From the NCBI RefSeq assembly GCF_013694245.2, contig NZ_CP059322.2:430001-494000 (forward strand): 64,000 nucleotides of DNA. Direction: 5' to 3'. Of this stretch, positions 53,582-62,806 are shown in pieces. Each line of letters begins with the position of its first letter. Position 1 is the stretch's first letter. A program made the translations under genes and the position numbers. The DNA comes from Micromonospora ferruginea. GTDB lineage: Bacteria; Actinomycetota; Actinomycetes; Mycobacteriales; Micromonosporaceae. The notes beneath the pieces were generated by a model. The model worked only from the letters and a program-made list of their open reading frames with translations. It did no database searches and was not told where the DNA came from.

Positions 53582-54580
53582 TCACGGACGCTGCGCCGGG
53601 CTCTCGGTCTTCGCCGGGTCCCGCTCGGTGACCGGCTCGACGATCTCGTCGATCGCCTTGAGCAGGCCGGCGTCGAGCTTCACACCCGCCGCCTTCACGT
53701 TGTCGTGCACCTGCTCGGGCCGGGAGGCGCCGACGATCGCCGAGGCGACGTTCGGGTTCTGCAGCACCCAGGCGACGGCGAGCTGCGGCATGGTCAGCCC
53801 GGCCTGCTCGGCGATCGGCTTGAGCTGCTGCACCCGGGTGAGCACGTCGTCGGTGAGCCAGCGGGCGATGAAGTCCGCGCCGGACTTCTCGTCGGTGGCG
53901 CGGGAGCCGGCCGGCGGCGGCTGGCCCGGCAGGTACTTCCCGGAGAGCACGCCCTGCGCCATCGGCGACCAGACGATCTGGCCGACGCCCAGCTCCTCGC
54001 TGGCCGGGATCACCTCGGTCTCGATGACCCGCCACAGCATCGAATATTGTGGCTGGTTGGAGATCAGCGGGATGCGCAGCTCACGGGCGAGCGCGTGCGC
54101 CTCGCGCAACTGCGAGGCGGTCCACTCGGACACGCCGATGTAGTGCGCCTTGCCGGAGTGGACGACGTCGGCGAACGCCTCCATCGTCTCCTCCAGCGGC
54201 GTGCTGACGTCGTAGCGGTGCGCCTGGTAGAGGTCGACGTGGTCGGTCTGCAGGCGGCGCAGCGAGCCGTCGATCGACTCCATGATGTGCTTGCGGGACA
54301 GGCCGCGGTCGTTGCGGCCCGGGCCGGTCGGCCAGTACACCTTGGTGAAGATCTCCAGCCCTTCGCGGCGCTCGCCCTTCAGCGCCCGGCCGAGCACCGA
54401 CTCGGCCCGGGTGCCGGCGTAGACGTCGGCGGTGTCGAAGGTGGTGATGCCGCTGTCGAGGGCGGCCCGGACGCAGGCGACCGCGGCCTCCTCCTCGACC
54501 TGCGAGCCGTGGGTGATCCAGTTGCCGTACGAGATCTCGCTGACCATCAGGCCGGAGCGGCCCAGGTGTCGGAATTCCAT
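53582..54580 (-). CDS. Aldo/keto reductase (potassium-channel beta-subunit-like)
   Basis: This 332-residue AKR has FRHLGRSGLMVSEISYGNW, TTFDTADVYAGTRAESVLGRAL (Asp and Tyr), EIFTKVYWPTG (Lys), VDLYQAHRYD (His), VWSPMAQGVLSGKYLPG and AIVGASRPEQVHDNVKA. The sequence fits the AKR6/YghZ-like branch that reduces aldehydes. ATG 54580 follows TAGGGT (54592-54587) by six bases and is probably leaderless. Confidence 0.9.
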   Translation of the reverse strand: MEFRHLGRSGLMVSEISYGNWITHGSQVEEEAAVACVRAALDSGITTFDTADVYAGTRAESVLGRALKGERREGLEIFTKVYWPTGPGRNDRGLSRKHIMESIDGSLRRLQTDHVDLYQAHRYDVSTPLEETMEAFADVVHSGKAHYIGVSEWTASQLREAHALARELRIPLISNQPQYSMLWRVIETEVIPASEELGVGQIVWSPMAQGVLSGKYLPGQPPPAGSRATDEKSGADFIARWLTDDVLTRVQQLKPIAEQAGLTMPQLAVAWVLQNPNVASAIVGASRPEQVHDNVKAAGVKLDAGLLKAIDEIVEPVTERDPAKTESPAQRP

Positions 54581-54632
54581 CCCTCGACCCTAGCCCCGCA
54601 CGCCGCGGGGCACCCGTCGTGACTCCCCGGCC

Positions 54633-57600
54633 TCAGAGCACCGGGTTGGTGTCGGCGAGCAGCCGGTCGATTTCCGCGGCCACCGCGGCGCGGTGGGGGT
54701 GCACCGGGTCGATCAGCGGCTCGCCGCGACGGTCGAGGGCACCCCAGCGGCCCGTCTCGGTGGTGACCAGGAACGCCACCGGGTGGATCACCAGCGTCGG
54801 GTACGCCGGGGTGACCACCACCCGTCCGCTCCGGTTGACCACGCCGCGGCGGCCGGCCAGCTCCACCACGGCCAGCCCGTCGGCGGTGAAACCGTCCAGG
54901 TGCCGGCCGTCGGCCAGCGGCGCGCCGAGCCGGTGGTAGCGGGTCGGCACCACCACCTCGCCGGTGCGGTCCACCGCACCCCAGCCGCCGTTCTGCCGCA
55001 CCGCGGCCAGGCCGTTGCGGAACGGCCGGACCTCCTCGTACCCGGGCGGGATCTTCACGATGTTCATCTTGTCGACGGCCATCCACCGGCCCTTGCCGTC
55101 CATGGACACCCAGGACAGGCCCTCGGCGAAGGCGCCCACCGCGCGGTAGCCGTTGTTCGCCTCGATCAGCGCCGCGCCGGTGGTGTCGATCAGCGCCCAG
55201 CGGGACGCCTCGGGCATGCGGACCCAGGCCAGTCCCTCGTGGAAGGGCTGGGCCTCGGCGTACCGGTGCGCGACGACCATCTCGCCGTCGGCGTCCGCGT
55301 ACCCCCAGAGCTGGTGCTCGTCGTCGAACGTCGCCGCCGGGTGGCGCGGCGTGCCGAGCACCTCCTCCCGTCCCCGGGGCGCCGGACCGAAGCCGGCCTC
55401 GGCCGCCCGGCCGGCGACCGCGTCCAGCGCCACCTCGGTCCGCGCGGTCAACGCCGCGTCCCCGCCCTGACGCAGGTCCAGCGCCCGCTCGAAGTGCGCA
55501 CACGCCTCGGTCAGCCGGCCCTGGTCGTAGCAGGAGCGCCCGGCGTGCTCGTGCAGCAACGCGCGCAGCCGGTCGGGCAGCTCCGGCGAGTTGGCCTCGG
55601 CGAAGAGCCGGTCGGCCTCCGCGTGCTCACCCCGCCAGCGCAGCACCTCGGCGAGGCGCGCGCGGGCCAGCGAGGTCCGCCGCAACTCGCCGGTGGCCTC
55701 CGCGTACGTGACGGCCAGCCGACCGTCGGCGACCGCGTCGTCCAGGTCGCCGAGGATCCGGGACGCCACCGAGCGGAGGCTGAGCAGCCGGGCCCGGCTG
55801 CGGTTGTCCAGCGCGCTGCCCAACTTGCCGGTGAGGCCGTCGCGGATCGGGCGCAGCAGCGTCGGGTCGGGCGCCTCCTCGCGTAGCGTCCCCGGATCCA
55901 GCCGCCACTCGATCGCGGCCAGCGCCTGTTCCGGGTCCACCGGAGGCGCCGGCGCCGGCTCGTCGTCCGCCACGTCCGCCCGGTCGTCGTCCTCCGCGCC
56001 CGGCTCCGGGGTACGCGGCCCCGCCGGCCCGTCCGCCCCGGCGCCACCGGTCGGACCCGCGCCCGTCGGCGCGGCCGATGCCCCGCTCTCGGTGCCGGTC
56101 TGCTCGCCCGGGACCGCACCCGCCGCCGAGGTGATCGGGCGGTCCGAAGGGGATTCGGTCGGCCCGCGATCGGCCGAATCATCTTCGACGGGGCTGGTGT
56201 GGGCCGTCGTCTCTTCGGCCCTGCTCGCGTCGGCGAGGGCGACGTCGTCCGGCCCGGCTTCCGTCCGTGCCGGGCTGGCGTCCGTCGCTGTCGGGTCGGC
56301 TTCCGTCCGTGCTGGGCTGGTGTCCGTCGCTGTCGGGTCGGCTTCCGTCCGCGCCGGGCCGGCTCGGTCCGGTTCGGCGGACGGCGCGGTGGCCATCGTG
56401 TCGGTCGGGGTGGGAGTCGTGCCGCCCAGGTCCGTACCGCCGCGCGGTGTGTCGGTCGGACCGGTGGTGGCGCGTTGCGGGTCGCGCGGATCCGGCTCGG
56501 TCGACGTGGCGGCCGTCGCATCGGTTCCGACCCGCGACGTACCGGTCGGGTCCGCCGCACCGGCGGCGTTCTCGTCGAGCGCCGAACTGCCCGACCTCGT
56601 CGCGGTCGGCATCGGGCCGACCGAACCCGCCTCGGCCCGGAACTCGTCGTGGCCCGGTTCCGGGCGAACCACCCGTGCCGGACCGTCGGTCGTGGGCGCC
56701 GGCTCCGACCCGTCGAGGTCGGGGCGGGCGGCGGGTGCTGCTGCCGCCTGGTTGGTAGGCGTCGCGTCGGCGTGCGGGGCCGCGTCCGCACGCGTGGTGG
56801 AGGACGTCTCCGGATCCGGGTGTGTTGCCGCGTCCCGGCGTGCGTCAAGGGTGGACGGCGGTTGCGGCGATGTGCCGTCCGAGGGGGTGGACGGCGCGGA
56901 TGCGCGGGACTCGACCGGCGGGCGGACGCTCGGCACCGTCAGCTCGGCCGCTGCCGCTGCCGCTGCCGCTGCCGCTGCCGCTGCCGCTGCGATGACGGGT
57001 GCCGGCGGGCTGACGTCACCGCCGGTTACCGGAGTCTCCGCGCTGTCCCCGGGCTGCCCCGTGGTCGCGGTGGCGGTCGTCGTGGAGCCCTGGCCGTCGA
57101 CGCCCGACGCGGCTGCGGTGTCCGGCCGTCCGGCGGGTCCGGACGGGTCCGCGGGTGCGGGGCGGTCCGTGGTTGCGGGGCGGTCCGTGGCTGCCGGGCG
57201 GGCCGTGGGTGCGAGGCGGGCCGCGGGTGCCACGCGGTCGGCGGGATCCGTCGCGGTGGCGTGGTCGACGGCGGTGCCGGCCGAGTCATCCACGTCATCA
57301 CGTTCGTCGCGACGATCGACGGACTGCTCCGGCTCGCCGGAGGCGCCCAAGTCGACCGCGCCCGGGTCGACCGCCGTGGGGCGATCGGCCGAGGTGACCG
57401 CACGGGTCGACGCGACCGACGGGCCGTCGTCGTCCGGCCGTGCCGGCTCGGGCCGGTCGCCCGGTCGGCGGGTCTCGTTCCGCTGGTCGCCCGGCACGGT
57501 GGCGTGGTGGCGGTCCGGACCCTCGGCGGGCGCCGGCCGGGATTTGACGTCGGACGCGTCGTCGGCCCGCGCCGTCGCGACGGTGTCGTGGGCGCCGGGT

Positions 57601-59984
57601 GTCGCCGGTCGGCTCGGCCGGAACCATGCCTCCATGCCGGAGTCCGCCGCCTGAGGTACCGGGCGCGGCTCCTCCACCTGCCGTGCGTCGGTCCCGACCG
57701 GCGGTGTGCCCGGCCGAGCCGGCGGAGTAGGCGTGCCCGGCTGAGCCGGCGTGCTCGACTGTGCCGGCGTGCCCGGCTGAGCCGGCGGAGTAGGCGTGCC
57801 CGGCTGAGCCGGCGTACCCGACTGCGCAGGTGGGGCCGGCGTGACCGGTGGAACCGGCCGGCCGGACTGAGCCGGAGCGACCGGCGGGGCCGAGTGGGCC
57901 GACTGAGCCGGACCGACGGGCGTGGGCGGAGTGGCCGGGCGGGCGTCCTGAACCGGCGTGACCGGTGGAGCCGGGGTGGCCCGCGGGGCCGGAGCAGCGG
58001 GCGGTGCCGACTGGGCGGCCTGAGCCGGCGTGACCGGTGGAGCCGGGGTGGCCCGCGGAGCCGGAGCAGCGGGCGGAGCCGGAGCAGCGGGCGGTGCCGA
58101 CTGGGCGGCCTGAGCCGGCGTGACCGGTGGAGCCGGGGTGGCCGGCGGAGCGGACGGGACCGGCGGGGCCGACGGCGTGGCGGTGGCCGGCGGGGGCGGT
58201 GTGCCGTGCGGCGGCCGGGCCTCGGGAGGGCCGGTGCGGGCGGGCGGCACCGGGCCTCGTTCGGGTGCCCGGACCGGGGCGGGGCCGGGGTAGGCGGGCG
58301 GTGCCGGACGGCGGGCCTCGTCGTACCGGTCCGACCCCGGGGCGGTCGGCCGTCGCGGTTCGTCCGGTCGGGTCGGCGGCACGGACGGGGTCGGCACGTC
58401 GTCGCGCCGGCCGCGCTGGTGCTCGTCGGGTCGGGCCGACCACTGCTCCGGACGGGGCCGGTACTCGGGGGGCGCCGCGGAGTCCGCCCGGCGCGGGTCC
58501 GGCTCGGGCTGCCGCCGGCCGGCCTCGGGACGAACGCCGGTCGAGGGCGGCCGGACGTCCGTCGACTCGGGGCGTGCGCCGGTGCTCTCGGGGCGTGGGG
58601 CGGCGTGCTCGGGGCGGGTGACGGGCGGTCGGGCGTCCCGCGACTCCGGGCGGGCCCGGCCGATGCCGTCCCGGTCGGGGCGGTGACCGTCGGGGCGCAC
58701 GGCGTCGGTCGGCTGAGCCGGGTGGCCGTCCGCGACCGGACGGCGGCGCTCGTCGGGCCGGTACGCGGCCGGCTCGGTGCGGGGCCGCCGCTCGATCACC
58801 GGCCACTCGCCCTGTGGCGGGTACGTGCGGTCGCGCGGACCGTCCCACCGCTGGTCGGCGGGGCGTGGGGGGCCGTACCGGTCGGCTTCGGCGCGCTGCG
58901 GGGCGCGGCCGTGCCCGGGGGTCGGACGCTGGACGTCGGCGGGCGCGGCGGCCTCCCGGCGCGGCGCGCCGTCGTCCCATCGGCCGGCGGACGGCTCGCG
59001 CCGGTCGGTGTGCGGACGCGGGCCCGGGTCGCGCCAGCCGTCGCGGCGCGGCTCGCCGTGGCCGGCCCAACCGCGTTCCGCCGGGGTCCCGTCGTGGTCG
59101 CGCCGGTCGGCCGGCCGGCCGGGGTCCCGTCGCTCCGGGTGGCTGTCGGGCTCCGGGTCCTGCCAACTGTCGACGTACGGCCCGTGCATCTCGTCCGGGA
59201 CGAGCCGGTGACGGTCGTCGGGCGGGGTGGGCTCGCGTCGGGGCGCACGCCGATCGTCGGGCGGCGGGCTCCACTGGACGCGGGAGGCGCCCCCGCGCCC
59301 GTTCGACGCGGCGGGGCGGTCGTCCGCCGGCCGATGGCGCTCGGACCAGCCCGGGGCGGGGCGCGGGGTCTCGTTCGGCTCCGGCGCCCAGCCCGGCTCG
59401 ATCGGGGCCGGCCGGTGGGACGCCGCCCGGGGGCGCGTCCAGCGCTGGTCGAACCGCTCCGGCGGGGCCTCCTGGTCGCGGGGATGCCGGCCGTCCGTGC
59501 CGGGTCCGTCCGGGTGCCGGCGTCGCTCGCCCACCGGACGCGGCCCGCGCGGCCCGTCCGGGCCGGCCGGGCTGATCGGGTACGTCTCCGGTCCGGCCGG
59601 GCTGACCGGGTAGGAGCCGCGCGGCCCGCGCGGCCCGTCCGGGCCGGCCGGGCTGATGGGGTACGTCTCCGGTCCGGCGGGACTGACCGGACGGGCCCCG
59701 CGCGGCGCGGCGGGACTCACCGGGTACGCGCCGCGCGGGCTCGCCGGGCTGATCGGGTACGTCTCCGGCGCCGGGCTGACCGGGTAGGCGTCGTCCGGCG
59801 CGGGGCTGACCGGGCGCACCTCGGCGCGTCCGACCACGGACCGGCGGCGTGGTGGGGGAGTCAGGTGTTCCAGGCCGATGTCGCCCGGGTAGCGCTGGCC
59901 GGGGAACTGCGGCTCCCACTCGTGGGTGGGTGCCAGGGCCCAGGCCGGTTCGGCCGGCTCGCGCCAGCTGCCCCAGCCACTCAT
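54633..59984 (-). CDS. Giant proline-rich protein with TPR-like and WG-repeat C-terminal domains
   Basis: This 1783-residue protein has three parts. Residues 1 to about 1330 are low complexity, rich in Pro, Ala, Arg, Asp and Thr, with repeats of YP(V/I)SPA in the first 150 residues, PPATPAPPVTPAQAAQ in the middle and a 17-residue alanine run. A helical TPR-like part of about 200 residues follows (LLRPIRDGLTGKLGSAL, RLAEVLRWRGEHAEADRLF, CYDQGRLTEACAHFERALDL). The C-terminal 240 residues are WG repeats: LWGYADADGEMVVAHRY, WALIDTTGAALIEANNGY, GGWGAVDRTGEVVVPTRY and RWGALDRRGEPLIDP. No signal peptide or membrane segment is seen. ATG 59984 has GGAAGGG upstream. It could be a scaffold; its function is unknown. 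Confidence 0.75.
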   Translation of the reverse strand: MSGWGSWREPAEPAWALAPTHEWEPQFPGQRYPGDIGLEHLTPPPRRRSVVGRAEVRPVSPAPDDAYPVSPAPETYPISPASPRGAYPVSPAAPRGARPVSPAGPETYPISPAGPDGPRGPRGSYPVSPAGPETYPISPAGPDGPRGPRPVGERRRHPDGPGTDGRHPRDQEAPPERFDQRWTRPRAASHRPAPIEPGWAPEPNETPRPAPGWSERHRPADDRPAASNGRGGASRVQWSPPPDDRRAPRREPTPPDDRHRLVPDEMHGPYVDSWQDPEPDSHPERRDPGRPADRRDHDGTPAERGWAGHGEPRRDGWRDPGPRPHTDRREPSAGRWDDGAPRREAAAPADVQRPTPGHGRAPQRAEADRYGPPRPADQRWDGPRDRTYPPQGEWPVIERRPRTEPAAYRPDERRRPVADGHPAQPTDAVRPDGHRPDRDGIGRARPESRDARPPVTRPEHAAPRPESTGARPESTDVRPPSTGVRPEAGRRQPEPDPRRADSAAPPEYRPRPEQWSARPDEHQRGRRDDVPTPSVPPTRPDEPRRPTAPGSDRYDEARRPAPPAYPGPAPVRAPERGPVPPARTGPPEARPPHGTPPPPATATPSAPPVPSAPPATPAPPVTPAQAAQSAPPAAPAPPAAPAPRATPAPPVTPAQAAQSAPPAAPAPRATPAPPVTPVQDARPATPPTPVGPAQSAHSAPPVAPAQSGRPVPPVTPAPPAQSGTPAQPGTPTPPAQPGTPAQSSTPAQPGTPTPPARPGTPPVGTDARQVEEPRPVPQAADSGMEAWFRPSRPATPGAHDTVATARADDASDVKSRPAPAEGPDRHHATVPGDQRNETRRPGDRPEPARPDDDGPSVASTRAVTSADRPTAVDPGAVDLGASGEPEQSVDRRDERDDVDDSAGTAVDHATATDPADRVAPAARLAPTARPAATDRPATTDRPAPADPSGPAGRPDTAAASGVDGQGSTTTATATTGQPGDSAETPVTGGDVSPPAPVIAAAAAAAAAAAAAAAELTVPSVRPPVESRASAPSTPSDGTSPQPPSTLDARRDAATHPDPETSSTTRADAAPHADATPTNQAAAAPAARPDLDGSEPAPTTDGPARVVRPEPGHDEFRAEAGSVGPMPTATRSGSSALDENAAGAADPTGTSRVGTDATAATSTEPDPRDPQRATTGPTDTPRGGTDLGGTTPTPTDTMATAPSAEPDRAGPARTEADPTATDTSPARTEADPTATDASPARTEAGPDDVALADASRAEETTAHTSPVEDDSADRGPTESPSDRPITSAAGAVPGEQTGTESGASAAPTGAGPTGGAGADGPAGPRTPEPGAEDDDRADVADDEPAPAPPVDPEQALAAIEWRLDPGTLREEAPDPTLLRPIRDGLTGKLGSALDNRSRARLLSLRSVASRILGDLDDAVADGRLAVTYAEATGELRRTSLARARLAEVLRWRGEHAEADRLFAEANSPELPDRLRALLHEHAGRSCYDQGRLTEACAHFERALDLRQGGDAALTARTEVALDAVAGRAAEAGFGPAPRGREEVLGTPRHPAATFDDEHQLWGYADADGEMVVAHRYAEAQPFHEGLAWVRMPEASRWALIDTTGAALIEANNGYRAVGAFAEGLSWVSMDGKGRWMAVDKMNIVKIPPGYEEVRPFRNGLAAVRQNGGWGAVDRTGEVVVPTRYHRLGAPLADGRHLDGFTADGLAVVELAGRRGVVNRSGRVVVTPAYPTLVIHPVAFLVTTETGRWGALDRRGEPLIDPVHPHRAAVAAEIDRLLADTNPVL
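56947..56988. repeat. GCCGCT hexanucleotide microsatellite
   Basis: Seven perfect GCCGCT units inside the WG-repeat gene, encoding most of an alanine run on the minus strand. Unit number can change without breaking the frame. Confidence 0.9.
57690..58170. repeat. Imperfect tandem repeats coding for Pro/Ala/Thr segments
   Basis: Units of 15 to 60 bases built on GGCGTGCCCGGCTGAGCC and GGTGGAGCCGGGGTGGCC recur in the WG-repeat gene. They encode PAQPGTPTPP-like and PAPPVTPAQAAQSAPPA-like repeats. Confidence 0.75.
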
Positions 59985-60146
59985 CGACAGCCCTTCCCGC
60001 CGGTCACGCGGCGCGGCCCGGGAACCGGCTCGCGTCGCTCGCTCACGGCGGTGTCACCTCGCTGGAAATTGTCGCGCCGGAGCGCCGGACGTGCCGGTAG
60101 AGTCGCCCGGTCCAGCACGTCTTGCCTGCGGAAGGAGGGTAACGGC

Positions 60147-60998
60147 GTGGGCTCGGTCACCGCCACTGTGGCATCACCCACGGACGCACACGTTACCCCA
60201 TGGTTTCGGACATTCGGCGCGATAGTGGCGGCGGGCTTTCGCCGGCAGGCGACCTACCGCCAGGCGGCCGTCGCCGGCGTCGTGACCAACACCGTGTTCG
60301 GCTTCCTGCGCTGCTACATCTTCCTCGCCGCCACCGGCGCGGCCGGCACCGTGGCCGGCTACGACCGGGCGCAGCTCGGCACGTTCGTCTGGGCCGGGCA
60401 GGGGCTGCTGGCGGTCATCGCGATCTGGGGCTGGACCGACCTGGCCGACCGGATCCGCTCCGGCGAGGTGGCCGCCGACCTGCTGCGGCCGGTGCACCCG
60501 GTGACCAGCTATCTCGCCGTCGACCTGGGCCGGGCCGGGTTCGCCGCGCTCGCCCGGCTGGTGCCGCCGCTGGTGGTCGGCCCGCTCTTCTTCCCGGTGC
60601 ACGTGCCTCGGCACTGGGCCACCGTCGGGCTGTTCCTGCTCTCCGTCGTGCTCGCGGTGGTGGTCTGCTTCGGCTGCCGCTACCTGGTCAACGCGACCAC
60701 CTACTGGTTGCAGGACGTCCGGGGTCCGATGATCCTCTGGACGTTGGGCTCGGGCGTGCTGGCCGGGCTCTACTTCCCGCTCGGGTTCCTGCCCGCTCCG
60801 GTGGAGGCGACCCTGCGCTACGCCACCCCGTTCCCCAGCCTGCTGCAGGTCCCGCTGGACGTGTTGGTGGAGCGGGAGTCGACGGCGACCGGCGTGGGTC
60901 TGGTCGGGTTGCAGCTCGGCTGGGCGGTGCTGCTGCTGGCGCTCTGCCGGCTGGTCCAGCGACGGGCCGAGCGCCGGCTGGTGGTGCAGGGTGGTTGA
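60147..60998 (+). CDS. ABC-2-type exporter permease (first of two)
   Basis: This 283-residue protein has six hydrophobic helices and resembles the ABC2_membrane_6/DUF990 family: FGAIVAAGFRRQATYRQAAVAGVVTNTVFGFLR, WAGQGLLAVIAIWGWTDLADRIRSGEVAADLLRPVHP, and FPLGFLPAPVEATLRYATPFPSLLQVPLDVLVE. This family always comes as two permeases plus one ATPase. The GTG start has AAGGAGGG seven bases upstream, despite a very long open frame to the left that shadows the WG-repeat gene. Its 3' end overlaps the next permease gene by eight bases. The substrate is unknown. Confidence 0.87.
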   Translation: MGSVTATVASPTDAHVTPWFRTFGAIVAAGFRRQATYRQAAVAGVVTNTVFGFLRCYIFLAATGAAGTVAGYDRAQLGTFVWAGQGLLAVIAIWGWTDLADRIRSGEVAADLLRPVHPVTSYLAVDLGRAGFAALARLVPPLVVGPLFFPVHVPRHWATVGLFLLSVVLAVVVCFGCRYLVNATTYWLQDVRGPMILWTLGSGVLAGLYFPLGFLPAPVEATLRYATPFPSLLQVPLDVLVERESTATGVGLVGLQLGWAVLLLALCRLVQRRAERRLVVQGG

Positions 60999-61803
60999 GC
61001 AGGGGGGAACGCTGCGGGCGTACCGGTCGTTGCTCGGGGCGCAGGCGCGGTCCCAGACCGCCTACCGCACGTCGTTCGTGGTCGACCTGGTCGGCAACCT
61101 GGGCGCGACCGTGTTCGACGTGGTCACCGTGCTGGTGATCTTCGGGGTGACCCGTGAGCTGGGCGGCTTCACGTTGCGCGAGACGCTCGTCGTGGTCGGG
61201 CTGTCGACCTGCGGGTTCGCCGCCGCCGACCTGCTGGTCGGCAACATCGAGCGGCTGCCCCGGTACGTCCGCACCGGCCTCTTCGACGCCGTGCTGGTCC
61301 GCCCGCTCGCGGCGCTGCCCCAACTGCTGCTGATGGACCTGCCGCTGCGCAAGGTGTCCCGGGCGGTGTTCGGGCTGGCCGTGCTGGTCTTCGCGCTCGC
61401 CTCGGCCGGGATCGACTGGACCCCGGGGCGGGTCGCGCTGGCAGTCGTCGCCCCGCCGGCCGCGGTGGTCTTCTTCGCCTCGGTCTTCGTCACCACCGCC
61501 ACGGTGTCGTTCTACTGGGTCGACTCCGGCGAACTCGCCAACTCGGTGACCTACGGCGGGCGCGACTTCACCGCGTACCCGATCACCGTCTACGGCGGCT
61601 GGTTCCGCGCGCTGTTCGCGTACGGGATGGGCTTCGCCTTTGTCAGTTACCACCCGGCGCTGGCGCTGCTGGGCCGCGCCGACCCGCTCGGCCTGCCGGC
61701 CTGGGTGGGCTGGGCCGCGCCGGGCGTCGCGGCGGTCGCGGCGGCGGTCGCCGCCCTGGCCTGGCGGGTCGGGATCCGTCACTACCGGAGTACGGGGTCA
61801 TGA
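60991..61803 (+). CDS. ABC-2-type exporter permease (second of two)
   Basis: This 270-residue DUF990-type membrane protein starts YRSLLGAQARSQTAYRTSFVVDL a few residues in. It continues with LGGFTLRETLVVVGLST, RYVRTGLFDAVLVRPLAALPQLLLMDLPLRKVSRAV and a C-terminal helical part with FTAYPITVYGGWFRALFAYGMGFAFVSYHPA, typical of the family. It overlaps the first permease by eight bases and the ATPase by four, giving a tightly coupled operon. Confidence 0.88.
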   Translation: MVEQGGTLRAYRSLLGAQARSQTAYRTSFVVDLVGNLGATVFDVVTVLVIFGVTRELGGFTLRETLVVVGLSTCGFAAADLLVGNIERLPRYVRTGLFDAVLVRPLAALPQLLLMDLPLRKVSRAVFGLAVLVFALASAGIDWTPGRVALAVVAPPAAVVFFASVFVTTATVSFYWVDSGELANSVTYGGRDFTAYPITVYGGWFRALFAYGMGFAFVSYHPALALLGRADPLGLPAWVGWAAPGVAAVAAAVAALAWRVGIRHYRSTGS

Positions 61804-62786
61804 GCGTCATCGAGATGGACGGCCTGCGCAAGGAGTTCACGGTCCGGGTCCGGGCCGGGCGGCTGCGCCGGGAGAAGCGCACGGTGACCGCGGTCGACGG
61901 CGTCGACCTGCGGGTGGAACGCGGCGAGATGCTCGGCTACATCGGCCCGAACGGCGCCGGGAAGTCGACCACGCTGAAGATGCTCACCGGTGTGCTGACC
62001 CCGACCGCCGGGCGGGCGCAGGTGTGCGGGCTGCGGCCGGTGGCCGACCGGACCCGGCTGGCGCTGCGCGTCGGGGTGGTCTTCGGGCAGCGGTCCCAGC
62101 TCTGGTGGGACCTGCCGCTGCGCGACTCGTTCGACCTGCTGCGGCACATCTACCGGGTGCCGGCCGGCGAGCACGCCGCCCGGTTGGGCCGCTGCCGGGG
62201 CCTGCTCGACCTGGACGAGTTCCTGGACACCCCGGTCCGGCAGCTCTCCCTCGGGCAGCGGATGCGGGGCGAGCTGACCGCCGCGCTGCTGCACGGGCCG
62301 GAGGTGCTGTTCCTGGACGAGCCGACCATCGGGCTGGACGTGGTCAGCAAGCAGGCGGTCCGCGGCTTCCTGGCCGAGCTGGGCCGGGCCGGCGACACCA
62401 CGCTGGTGCTCACCACGCACGACCTGGCCGACATCGAACGGCTCTGCCACCGGCTGGTGGTCATCGACCACGGGCGGGTGGTGCACGACGGTTCGATCGC
62501 CGAGCTGCACCAGCGGTACGGGTCGCGCCGGATGGTGGTCGCCGAGCTGGACGCCGCGCTGGCCGAGCCGCCGGTGCTGCCCGGCGCGCCGCTGCACCGG
62601 GTGGAGGCGGACGGGCGGCGGCTGGTGTTCGCGCTGGAGTCGGCGAGCGTCGCCGAGGTGGTGGCCGGGTTGGCCGGGCTGGCCACGTTGCGGGACGTCT
62701 CGATCGTGGAGCCGGACATCGAGGAGGTCGTCGCCCGCCTCTACCAGAGCGAAAGGAAGGGCCCCCTCCTAACGCCTGGCGTATAG
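61800..62786 (+). CDS. ABC exporter ATP-binding protein
   Basis: This 328-residue ATPase powers the two preceding permeases. Walker A is GPNGAGKSTTLKML, the Q loop VVFGQRSQLWWDLPLRDS, the signature LSLGQRMRGELTAALL, Walker B VLFLDEPTIGLD and the H loop LTTHD. The QRSQLWWDLP pattern is typical of the DUF990-linked NatA-like ATPases. An extra C-terminal domain follows (VVAELDAALAEPPVLPG and onward). The last ten or so residues (ERKGPLLTPGV) and the TAG stop are read from a dispersed palindrome, which suggests that the element landed in the original 3' end. Confidence 0.92.
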   Translation: MSVIEMDGLRKEFTVRVRAGRLRREKRTVTAVDGVDLRVERGEMLGYIGPNGAGKSTTLKMLTGVLTPTAGRAQVCGLRPVADRTRLALRVGVVFGQRSQLWWDLPLRDSFDLLRHIYRVPAGEHAARLGRCRGLLDLDEFLDTPVRQLSLGQRMRGELTAALLHGPEVLFLDEPTIGLDVVSKQAVRGFLAELGRAGDTTLVLTTHDLADIERLCHRLVVIDHGRVVHDGSIAELHQRYGSRRMVVAELDAALAEPPVLPGAPLHRVEADGRRLVFALESASVAEVVAGLAGLATLRDVSIVEPDIEEVVARLYQSERKGPLLTPGV

Positions 62787-62806
62787 GAAGGGGCCCCGCT
62801 TAACAC
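62752..62806. repeat. GGGGCCCC dispersed palindrome, copy 6
   Basis: 62759-62771 pairs with 62784-62796 at 12 of 13 positions; the loop is ACGCCTGGCGTA-like. It supplies the stop codon of the ABC ATPase gene and adjoins the stop of the convergent DUF3043 gene. It is the most diverged copy. Confidence 0.75.

Noticed and set aside
57690..58170. Possible CRISPR-like array
   Set aside because: The repeats are imperfect, vary in length and spacing, have no unique spacers, and code for Pro/Ala repeats in frame.
57298..59919. 873-codon minus-strand frame inside the WG-repeat gene
   Set aside because: The WG-repeat frame is continuous, has a ribosome site and ends in recognisable domains; the other frame is an out-of-phase shadow of the same repeats.
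56199..60146. Very long plus-strand open frame running into the first ABC permease
   Set aside because: The part before 60147 is antisense to the WG-repeat gene and reads as Arg/Gly-rich noise. The permease has its own ribosome site at 60133-60139.
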